A stretch of 13,593 nucleotides of DNA, from NCBI GenBank assembly GCA_009778055.1, contig WRKN01000051.1:1-13593 (forward strand), read 5' to 3'. The number at the start of each line of letters is the position of its first letter. Positions within the stretch are counted from its first letter, which is position 1. Position numbers and translations under genes: made by a program. The stretch comes from Synergistaceae bacterium (GTDB lineage: Bacteria > Synergistota > Synergistia > Synergistales > Aminobacteriaceae). Below are positions 1-5,096 of this stretch, in pieces. Below the pieces are notes generated by a model. It did not search any database, was not told the DNA's origin, and saw only the letters and a program-made list of their open reading frames with translations.

Positions 1-2
1 AA

Positions 3-788
3 ACGCTGACGACAAAAGTTGGCGGGAAAAAGCGCGATCTTCTCCCTGAGAGTGAATGGATCAAGGTTCCCGGAACACATGAAGCGGTTGTAAGCGGCGA
101 GGTATTTCAAAAGGCCGGCGCCGGCATTCGGCGTAATAGCAAGTATGGCGTAAATGGCACGAAGACGCCATTTGCCGGGAAGCTGAAATGCGGGTGCTGC
201 GGCCATGCGCTGCGGTATTATCCGTCCCGCAGCTCTCACTTCATCTGTCAGGGCTACGGGTTGAATTATGGGATGGGGTGTTCCGGCGACAGGCTCTACC
301 TTGACGATTTGAACGCCGCCGTACTCGCCGCCGTAAAGACTGAGGCTCTAAAGTGTTTTGATGAGCGGCAAAAATACCGTCAGGCGGTAAAGCGTGAGTC
401 GGCGGCAAGGGAAGCCGCCCTGTCTGAAATCAAACGGCTTGCCGCGCAGATTGGCTTTATAGAGCGCCGTAGCGATGCTCTTTACGAGGATTTTGCGGTT
501 GGGAAAATCGCCAGGGATGATTTCCTCGCGGAGAAAGCCAAAAATACCGAAGAGCTTGCCGGGACGGAAACCCGTATAGAGGAGCTAAACCAGCGGCTTG
601 CCATAGCCGGTGAGGAAGGCGGTGCGCCCAGCGATGAGGCGCTTCTGCGGCGGGTAATTGAGGCGGCAGACGTTACCGAGGAGATTCTCTCTTTGATCGA
701 CTGTGTTATCATGTACAATCCTGAACGGATTGAGATCCGGTTTGCTTTTGGGGATGCGAATAACCTACAGGGCATTGGCACAAAATAA
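3..788 (+). CDS. Large serine recombinase, 3' part (partial at window edge)
   Basis: The reading frame is open from base 3 to a TAA at 786-788, so this is the C-terminal ~261 residues of a gene that starts outside the window. The visible part begins in the Recombinase domain (a segment with KVPGTHEAVVSGEVFQKA). It then has a zinc-ribbon-like block with CGCC, a following CQG and a later GC (about residues 62-96 of the visible part), then a long charged coiled coil, and ends in the usual IEIRFAFGD strand. This order (Recombinase, zinc ribbon, coiled coil, terminal beta strand) is that of large serine integrases/TnpX-like transposases, which cut and rejoin DNA at att sites. The N-terminal catalytic serine domain cannot be seen. 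An ATG at 261 is in frame but lies inside the zinc ribbon and is not a real start. The next gene follows after 16 bases, so the two are probably co-transcribed. Confidence 0.9.
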   Translation, partial: TLTTKVGGKKRDLLPESEWIKVPGTHEAVVSGEVFQKAGAGIRRNSKYGVNGTKTPFAGKLKCGCCGHALRYYPSRSSHFICQGYGLNYGMGCSGDRLYLDDLNAAVLAAVKTEALKCFDERQKYRQAVKRESAAREAALSEIKRLAAQIGFIERRSDALYEDFAVGKIARDDFLAEKAKNTEELAGTETRIEELNQRLAIAGEEGGAPSDEALLRRVIEAADVTEEILSLIDCVIMYNPERIEIRFAFGDANNLQGIGTK

Positions 789-804
789 CCGCGAGGTGAT
801 TTGA

Positions 805-1056
805 GTGTCAAATAAAAAGAGGCGCGAAGCGTTAATTGCGCAGGTAAAAGAAGAATACGCAAGCATAACGGCGAGTGGATATCAGCAGCATTTCCATAAA
901 ACAGCCACCGGCATAACCCCGGAAGCGTATTATGGGACCTTGCAAAACGCCGTTATCGCCGAGATTGACGACGGTACATTTGATAACTGCGCGTCGGGTA
1001 CGGAGATCGTCAATAAAGTAGCTGCCGATAAGTCGATATTGTCAGGCTGGGAGTAG
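805..1056 (+). CDS. Small protein of unknown function downstream of recombinase (83 aa)
   Basis: A GTG start at 805 is preceded by a good ribosome binding site (GAGGTGA, 793-799), and the frame runs to TAG at 1054-1056. The protein is 83 residues, mixed charge, with no signal peptide or membrane segment. It begins MSNKKRREALIAQVKEEYAS and contains a His-rich patch (QQHFHK) and a single Cys. I do not recognise a named domain. The ordered composition, the strong ribosome binding site and the tight spacing after the recombinase gene support a real gene. Small proteins of this sort often accompany clostridial recombinases, so an accessory role in recombination or element maintenance is possible, but this is inference from position only. 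A hairpin about 70 bases downstream may end the transcript. Confidence 0.65.
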   Translation: MSNKKRREALIAQVKEEYASITASGYQQHFHKTATGITPEAYYGTLQNAVIAEIDDGTFDNCASGTEIVNKVAADKSILSGWE

Positions 1057-1120
1057 CGGTGGAGTGGTGAGCTTTGGCTTCGCTCCCTAATTACTTCGCC
1101 ATGCACTGAACTGTGGCAAA

Positions 1121-1174
1121 GCAGTAAAACCTCTTGTAAATCCGACTACATCGGGCTTACAAGAGGTTTTCTGC
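1121..1174. terminator. Strong hairpin, probable terminator of the recombinase transcript
   Basis: A perfect 14-bp inverted repeat, AAAACCTCTTGTAA at 1126-1139 and TTACAAGAGGTTTT at 1157-1170, encloses a smaller CCGA/TCGG stem (1142-1145 with 1151-1154). GCAG and CTGC extend it on the outside with one bulge. The right arm ends in TTTT but has no longer U-tract, so intrinsic termination is likely but not certain. The symmetry means it could act on transcripts from either side, including one from the leftward promoter at 1333-1361. Confidence 0.55.
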
Positions 1175-1332
1175 TGTGTGGATATGGCGGGCAGATATGG
1201 CAAAGTCCACCGCAGCCATGTAATTTCTTTGGCTGCACCGTATTCCATGTTATACGTTTATGCTCCTTCGCTTTTGCGCTCATATGTACAGGCGGACCTC
1301 GGTTTCGTTGGGATGGGATATCTCATGCGTCT

Positions 1333-1361
1333 ATTTTAACATGAGACTATCGAAATATCAA
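1333..1361 (-). promoter_or_regulatory. Leftward sigma-A-type promoter
   Basis: Read on the minus strand, TTGATA (1361-1356) is followed after exactly 17 bases by TAAAAT (1338-1333), a near-consensus vegetative promoter. The expected start of transcription is near 1326. It points back toward the 1126-1170 hairpin, giving a transcript of about 200 nt with no convincing gene. The TCTCATG/CATGAGA inverted repeat (1321-1327, 1340-1346) spans its -10 element and could be an operator. Confidence 0.5.
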
Positions 1362-1389
1362 AAAAGCAATTCCCTGCTTGTGCAAATAG

Positions 1390-1418
1390 TTGAAATAGCC
1401 GGGGGCAAATGTTATAAT
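1390..1418 (+). promoter_or_regulatory. Rightward sigma-A-type promoter upstream of recombinase remnant
   Basis: TTGAAA (1390-1395), 17 bases, then TATAAT (1413-1418): one mismatch in the -35 and a perfect -10 with optimal spacing. Transcription would begin near 1425, just before the orphan recombinase tail. It lies back to back with the leftward promoter at 1333-1361. Confidence 0.55.
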
Positions 1419-1445
1419 TTATTTGCTAATTTATTTTGCCCTAGC

Positions 1446-1901
1446 TTGACAGACGCTTACGAAACTGAACAGGCTGAACTGCGGGCGCAGTCGGCGGAGC
1501 TTCAAGTTCTGCTCGATGAATACGAGCATGACGGTCATAACGCGGAGCGGTTTTTGGTACTGGCGAAAAAATATCCAACGTTTGATGAGTTGACCCCGCA
1601 GATGCTACACGAATTTGTTGACAAGGTTTTCATCCATGAGGGCGATAAATCGAGCGGTGAACGCCGGCAGCAAATCGACATACATCTGAACTTCATCGGG
1701 CAGTTCAAAGTCCCGCAGGAAATATCCGAACTCACGCCGGAAGAACTTGCCGCCGCTGAGAAAAAACTTGAGAGGAAATTGGCGCGTCGGGCATATCACA
1801 AGCAGTGGCGCGATAAGAAAAAAGCGGAGCGAGCAGCGGCGAAAACCGAAGCGGAAACAACTGTTGTCGCTGATGATTCTACTACAAAACCTGCGGCATA
1901 A
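1446..1901 (+). pseudogene. Orphan C-terminal part of a second serine recombinase (DUF4368-like)
   Basis: From about 1446 the frame encodes LTDAYETEQAELRAQ, a coiled coil, then the block FDELTPQMLHEFVDKVFIHE, DKSSGERRQQIDIHLNFIG and a Lys/Arg/Ala-rich tail, ending in TAA at 1899-1901. This is the pattern of the extreme C-terminal (DUF4368-type) region of Tn-borne serine recombinases of Clostridia. In intact proteins it follows ~350 residues of catalytic and DNA-binding domains, all missing here. The frame is open further left to 1260, but that sequence is low in coding character and carries a promoter. No ribosome binding site precedes the TTG at 1446. I read it as a 5'-deleted remnant. A short transcribed peptide from the 1390-1418 promoter is possible but unproven. 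Confidence 0.75.
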
Positions 1902-1941
1902 TTTCTTCCCCGCAGGTAATCCCGTGTCCGCAGACGCATAC

Positions 1942-1983
1942 AAAAATGTCGTACAGAGCCGTAAGGTAATGTGCGGCATTTTT
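1942..1983. terminator. Strong bidirectional intrinsic terminator
   Basis: The left arm 1942-1955 (A5 TGTCGTACA) pairs over 14 positions, three of them G-U, with the right arm 1970-1983 (TGTGCGGCA T5). The loop is AGAGCCGTAAGGTA, which itself can form a CC/GG mini-stem. The A-run on the left and the T-run on the right give a U-tract in both directions. It would end rightward transcription from the recombinase remnant and leftward transcription from the promoter at 2179-2207. Confidence 0.7.
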
Positions 1984-2172
1984 GCGTTTGCGGAGGAAAA
2001 GTGAAGCGGTTAGGCTGAACTTTTATCGGCAACAACGCTGTCCGCGGACAGCGCAATCCCCCTCGGAGAGCCCACGGCTACTTTCGGCGCAGCCAAAGTA
2101 GCAGAGTGGGTTCGGTTACTTTGAAAAAGGAACCGAAAACCGGCGCCGCGCAGTCGATTCATGCGATAGCTA
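1984..2172 (-). ncRNA. Candidate structured leftward RNA (or 50-codon leaderless ORF)
   Basis: A near-perfect promoter (2207-2179) would start a leftward transcript near 2172, running to the terminator at 1983-1942, about 190-230 nt. In RNA sense it can fold into three consecutive hairpins. The first is TTCGGTT with AACCGAA (2137-2131, 2117-2111). The second is a compound stem, CCCAC with GTGGG outside a CTACTTT/AAAGTAG stem and a GGC/GCC tip (hairpin core 2101-2078). The third is the 18-bp palindrome CGCTGTCCGCGGACAGCG (2053-2036). A 50-codon frame also lies in it (ATG at 2162, stop at 2010-2012), but its ATG would be only ~10 nt from the transcript start with no ribosome binding site. Structure plus promoter plus terminator favour a noncoding RNA. 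Conservation is untested. Confidence 0.4.
2036..2053. repeat. 18-bp perfect palindrome
   Basis: CGCTGTCCGCGGACAGCG is its own reverse complement over all 18 bases. It lies in the non-coding stretch between the recombinase remnant and the relaxase, close to the end of the candidate leftward RNA. It could be a protein-binding site, part of an origin of transfer, or an RNA stem. Confidence 0.7.
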
Positions 2173-2178
2173 CCATCA

Positions 2179-2207
2179 ATTATAACATGAGTTTGCTCAT
2201 GTTTCAA
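2179..2207 (-). promoter_or_regulatory. Leftward consensus promoter with palindromic spacer
   Basis: On the minus strand TTGAAA (2207-2202), a 17-base spacer, then TATAAT (2184-2179). The spacer is almost wholly a perfect inverted repeat: AACATGAG (2184-2191) and CTCATGTT (2196-2203) in plus-strand order with a TTTG loop. This is a likely operator for a dimeric repressor sitting between the -35 and -10, or an oriT-like element for the nearby relaxase. Confidence 0.6.
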
Positions 2208-2270
2208 CGTTCCCGATGCCTGTTCGGAATTTTCAATTTCGGTAGCAGGCGGGGTTGTTATTTCATAAAA

Positions 2271-2298
2271 AGGAGGAGCCGGATATGGCTGAAAAAAC
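2271..2298 (+). promoter_or_regulatory. Relaxase ribosome binding site, ATG and A6 slippery run
   Basis: AGGAGG (2271-2276) lies 8 bases before ATG 2285. Codons GCT GAA AAA ACA follow in that frame. The sequence A AAA AAC at 2292-2298 is a classical slippery heptamer for the main relaxase frame. A -1 slip, or an extra A in the mRNA, would place translation in the relaxase frame. Confidence 0.55.
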
Positions 2299-3564
2299 AA
2301 TTTTACCGTTATCCGAAATGACGCTTGCCCTTCCTCGCAGGTGTCCATTCGGGAGGGGCACAACGAGCGGCGGAGCAAGACGCCGCTCAACGCTGACATC
2401 GTACCGGAACGCAAACATATGAATGTACATTTTCATCAAAACTTCACGCCGGACGGAACGCCGGAAACCTATCAGCAGACCATCGACCGATTACTCTCGG
2501 AGAGAAAAATCGTCAAGCATAATTTCAAACCGAAATCCGCAATCGTTGATGAATTTATCCTTGACGTTAATTCAGAATATTTCGAGAAGAACGGAGCGGT
2601 ATACCCCGGTGGCAGCTACGAATTTGCGAAAAAGTTTTATGAAGAAGCATACCGATATGCAATCAAAGAAGCCGGGTCGGAGGATTATATTGTCTCTGCA
2701 ATTCTTCATGCCGACGAGCGGAATAAAGAATTATCGGAGCGGTACGGGCATGATGTTTTCCATTATCATTTACATGTCGTTTATGTTCCCATTTTTCAAA
2801 AGGAACTCAAATGGACGAAGCGCGCGGGTCCGGAATTAGCCGGAAAAGTCAAAGAGATTATTCCGCAGATTAACCATACGGAAAAATGGCCGCGTAAGAA
2901 AGTCGGTGGCAAATTTATCAATGAATATTCTAAGTTGCAAGACCGCTATTTTGAACACATGACCGCCGCCGGGTTCCCAGACCTTCAGCGCGGGGAGCGC
3001 GGTTCCGCAGCCGAACATTTGGCGGTGGAGGAATACAAATACCAACAGGAAAAGAAACGTGTCGCCGAAGTCAGCGCACAGGTAGAGCAGTCTGAAATCC
3101 GGCTTGGCGAATTGAATGAACAGGCCGAGAAGAAAAAGAAGCGGCTCGGCACTCTTGACGAGCAAATCACTGTAAAGGAAAAAGCGAAGGCTACTATCAC
3201 GGAAGTTGAGGCGATGGGGCATTCGTTGCCGCTTGTCCCCGGTATCCATTTCACCGATGCGGAAGCTGCAAAGCTGAAATCCCTTGCGAAAAAAGGCGTC
3301 GGCGTTGATAAGCGGGCTTATGAATACAAGAAGAAAATCGAAACGCTTGAGGGGAGCATCCGTGACTTGAATGGTCAGGTTGCTTCGCAACAAAAAGACA
3401 TCAGAGCTATCGTCCGCGAAAAAAATGTGTGGAAAGCAAATTACGACCGCCTGTGGGGTGAGGTCAAAGACTTTATTCCTGCAATCCGAACCACACCGCA
3501 AAAACTCCATGCGTTTATGCGAGAAAACATACATCTAAATAAAAATCGGGAGGTGTCGCGGTGA
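2285..3564 (+). CDS. MobV/Pre-family relaxase (plasmid recombination enzyme), frame break at the start
   Basis: The main frame (from 2293; first possible in-frame start GTG 2341) encodes about 407 residues of a Mob/Pre relaxase, which nicks oriT and leads transfer or recombination of mobile DNA. Family features are the N-terminal SIREGHNER and PERKHMNVHF blocks, DERNKE, and the metal-binding HYHLHVVYVP motif. They are followed by a long Glu/Lys-rich coiled coil (roughly residues 230-285 and 325-360) and a C-terminal NYDRLWGEVKDFI block. The best start is not in this frame: ATG at 2285 has AGGAGG at 2271-2276, ideal spacing, but reads in frame 2. A one-base shift in the A6 run (2292-2297) would join it to give MAEKNNFTVIRNDACPSSQV, which matches the expected N-terminus. 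The gene is thus frameshifted, misread by one A, or slippage-dependent. Relaxase identity is sure; activity is not. Confidence 0.88.
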
Positions 3565-3568
3565 CGTG

Positions 3569-4027
3569 TTAATCCTTTATTGGTTCACCCTCGACATAGG
3601 ATAAATACAGGTATTCCGGGCTTTCATAAAACATACTGCACCCATAGTCGCTTATTTTATCGCTTATCCAAGAGGAATAGACGTTACCAAGCGCATCAAT
3701 AGGCTTTATGCCGTTGTTTTCGGCGACATTTACGATTAAGCGTTTATAAACCTTGGCAATATCAAAAACCGTAGGCACATTAAAATCGCCTGTCGTGTTG
3801 TCAAAATCGCCTGTAACAATACCGCATTTTTCAATCAAATCCGAAGCGGTATTTTCAACAGGTTCGCAATGGTATACGTCCGCAAGCTCTAAATACCGAG
3901 CGAGTGTATCTTTCCCAAGTGAAGATACAACGTCTGCGCGACGGTTTTTTGTCGCTCTGCCGATATGCTCAATCAGCGAACACACGAAAAACATATCGTT
4001 ATCTAATTTAGGCTCTCTTCCGGTCAT
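3569..4027 (-). CDS. Conserved hypothetical protein partnered with DUF3990 (152 aa)
   Basis: The ATG at 4027 overlaps the stop of the upstream DUF3990 gene by four bases (ATGA), so the two are translationally coupled. The stop is at 3569-3571, only four bases beyond the stop of the convergent relaxase gene. The 152-residue protein is soluble, acidic and helical, with recognisable blocks FFVCSLIEHIGRATKNRR, a middle DVYHCEPVENTASDLIEKCG, and FDIAKVYKRLI near residue 90. The first half is laid out like DUF3791 proteins, which often neighbour DUF3990. I regard it as a member of an unnamed clostridial family found next to DUF3990. An antitoxin or immunity role for its neighbour is inferred from coupling only; the order here is enzyme-like protein first, partner second. 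Confidence 0.7.
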   Translation of the reverse strand: MTGREPKLDNDMFFVCSLIEHIGRATKNRRADVVSSLGKDTLARYLELADVYHCEPVENTASDLIEKCGIVTGDFDNTTGDFNVPTVFDIAKVYKRLIVNVAENNGIKPIDALGNVYSSWISDKISDYGCSMFYESPEYLYLSYVEGEPIKD

Positions 4028-4479
4028 ATCCTCACCTCATAACTTTCCAAATATTTTAAGCAATCAAGCGCAGGCGGGGTGCAAAAGGCTAATTGGTGTG
4101 TGGGATGCTTAAACTTCGCCAATACCCAAAACTGCTCGCGGGTCAACACGCCGTTCGCAAAGTCGGCGATGTAGTTCCACACTTGGTCGTTCGCCATAGC
4201 ACCCTCGACAATCGCATGGTTGTGCGGTTTGCCGCTCCTGCAATCGACAATAAAGTCAAGCCATTCATCGGTCATGGTGTCAAACTTCAATAGGTCAAGC
4301 GCGGTAGACGGTGTGTATTCGTATACGCTAACTACTGGTGTATCAAACCGCTTCGCCCATTTGTCGGCTTGTGCTTGCAGCTCCGTACAGTAGAAGCCAT
4401 GCCCGAAGTCTTTTTTGTTTTTAGCTATGCGGATTTCCGGCTTTTCAATGGCACAGTATCCGCCGTGGTAGGCAATCAT
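4024..4479 (-). CDS. DUF3990 family protein, ADP-ribosyltransferase-like (151 aa)
   Basis: The ATG at 4479 is preceded by GGAGGG eight bases upstream, and the stop at 4024-4026 overlaps the next gene (ATGA). The N-terminus IAYHGGYCAIEKPEI, then DFGHGFYCTELQAQADKWAKR and VVSVYEYTP, are the signature blocks of DUF3990. The H (YHG), the Y (GHGFYCT) and the trailing QA-x-x-WA-x-R helix resemble the NAD-binding core of the H-Y-E ADP-ribosyltransferase fold, and I recall DUF3990 being placed near that fold in family surveys. If active it would modify a cellular target and act as a toxin or phage-defence effector. No signal peptide or transmembrane segment is visible. The full domain length (~150 aa) is present, so it looks intact. 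Family assignment is good; activity is inference. Confidence 0.78.
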   Translation of the reverse strand: MIAYHGGYCAIEKPEIRIAKNKKDFGHGFYCTELQAQADKWAKRFDTPVVSVYEYTPSTALDLLKFDTMTDEWLDFIVDCRSGKPHNHAIVEGAMANDQVWNYIADFANGVLTREQFWVLAKFKHPTHQLAFCTPPALDCLKYLESYEVRI

Positions 4480-4654
4480 TTGTTTATCCCTCCATTTAGC
4501 TTCTTTTCAATCATAGTGTTTAGCGCGGAAAAGTTAGCTTTTGTTTCATGGAACGTGTATCGCAATTGGCAGGGGTTGAGTGGGCTGTTGGGACGTCGGG
4601 GATGTAGTTGTTCCAGCAACCGGCGTTTGAGGGTGAAATATAATCTAAATCCAT
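4476..4654 (-). pseudogene. Small ORF upstream of DUF3990, apparently frameshifted
   Basis: On the minus strand ATG 4654 has a fine GGAGG site six to seven bases upstream and opens MDLDYISPSNAGCWNNYIPD, but that frame stops at 4520-4522 after 44 codons. Another frame ends RYTFHETKANFSALNTMIEK...GGINK with a stop overlapping the DUF3990 ATG by four bases, the same coupling used by the next pair. Neither frame alone has both a good start and a good end. A single shift near 4560-4580 would join them into a ~58-residue protein. I do not recognise the family. It may be the decayed first gene of the DUF3990 operon, or two unrelated frames. Confidence 0.35.
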
Positions 4655-4814
4655 ATCGAGCCTCCAGCCACAAAGAAAATCACAACAACTTATTTATATT
4701 GCAACACGTTCGAGCGAAGAAATCAAGCGAAAAATGGAAAAAGTTTAACTACCCCCTTGACAAGACAAACGCCAGTGGTAGTCTCATGTGTATGACGAAA
4801 TGGGGTTGATTTGA
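4655..4814. other. Intergenic boundary between mobile cargo and the export operon
   Basis: This stretch separates the leftward DUF3990 unit from the rightward peptide/export operon. It is AT-rich at 4680-4750 and holds the rightward promoter at 4757-4784. A leftward promoter for the DUF3990 unit must lie here. The best -10-like string on the minus strand is TATAAA within TTGCAATATAAATAAG (about 4690-4706), without a good -35. I see no gene in it. Confidence 0.4.
4757..4784 (+). promoter_or_regulatory. Probable promoter of the peptide/export operon, with flanking inverted repeat
   Basis: TTGACA (4757-4762) is a perfect -35. TAGTCT (4779-4784), 16 bases on, is a weak -10. An inverted repeat, ACTACC at 4748-4753 and GGTAGT at 4777-4782, brackets the -35 and overlaps the -10, which is where a regulator would act. 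A weak -10 with a perfect -35 fits an activated or tightly controlled promoter. The start of transcription would be near 4791, leaving a leader of about 25 nt. Confidence 0.45.
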
Positions 4815-5081
4815 TTGTCTCGGGAATCGGCAAGATTATTTTGGGAACGTTTAAACCGCGACAAAGAGTTTGCCAAGTGTTTCGAAGGGGTCGATTCTCC
4901 GGACACACTGATGGAAATCGCCAGGCGCTTGGGGTACGACTTCACTCAAGAGGATCTGAAATACGCCTTAGTAACTCTTTCCAACATGTCGGAAGAAGAG
5001 CTGACCGGCGCGTCCGGCGGAGTTCCTTGCCCGGACTGGGGTGCTCTGCGAGAGATGCTTGCTCCCGGAGTGGCGTCGTAA
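4815..5081 (+). CDS. Nif11-like RiPP precursor peptide (88 aa)
   Basis: A TTG start at 4815 directly follows an in-frame TGA, so no earlier start exists. A weak GGGG site lies at 4802-4805. Residues 1-69 match a Nif11-type leader: N-terminal helix SRESARLFWERLNRD, central LMEIARRLGYDFTQEDLKYA, then LSNMSEEELTGASGG ending in Gly68-Gly69. Leaders of this kind are recognised and cut after Gly-Gly by C39 peptidase-ABC exporters, and such an exporter is encoded three genes downstream. The predicted core is 19 residues, VPCPDWGALREMLAPGVAS, with one Cys (72), one Ser (88), two Pro and no Thr. That leaves little scope for lanthionine or azoline chemistry. The product is probably an exported bacteriocin-like or signalling peptide; its activity is unknown. 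An ATG at 4911 would remove half the leader and is rejected. Confidence 0.85.
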   Translation: MSRESARLFWERLNRDKEFAKCFEGVDSPDTLMEIARRLGYDFTQEDLKYALVTLSNMSEEELTGASGGVPCPDWGALREMLAPGVAS

Positions 5082-5096
5082 TTCGAGCGGGAGTAT

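Larger units (their letters stand above)
1057..1445. other. Intergenic stretch with hairpins and divergent promoters; no convincing gene
   Basis: Apart from the 1126-1170 hairpin and the two promoters listed separately, I see no convincing coding sequence. On the minus strand an ATG-started 53-codon frame runs 1248 to 1087 downstream of the leftward promoter. A GGAG lies about 14 bases before its ATG, which is too far for a normal ribosome binding site, and the frame reads through the hairpin, so I do not call it. A long rightward frame open from 1260 has no ribosome binding site and is not coding-like until about 1446. A TCTCATG/CATGAGA inverted repeat sits at 1321-1346. Confidence 0.5.

Noticed and set aside
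1087..1248. 53-codon leftward ORF below the divergent promoter
   Set aside because: The ribosome binding site is too far away, and the frame passes through a 14-bp inverted repeat that looks like a terminator.
1260..1445. N-terminal ~60 codons of the long rightward frame ending at 1901
   Set aside because: No ribosome binding site, composition unlike the downstream recombinase tail, and the stretch contains two promoters. It is treated as non-coding sequence fused by chance.
2010..2414. 134-codon leftward frame across the relaxase upstream region
   Set aside because: Its 5' half is antisense to the relaxase start. Only the last 50 codons lie downstream of a promoter, and they coincide with strong RNA-like hairpins and have no ribosome binding site.
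2836..3534. 232-codon leftward frame inside the relaxase gene
   Set aside because: Antisense shadow of a gene with clear MobV motifs; no ribosome binding site or recognisable domain.
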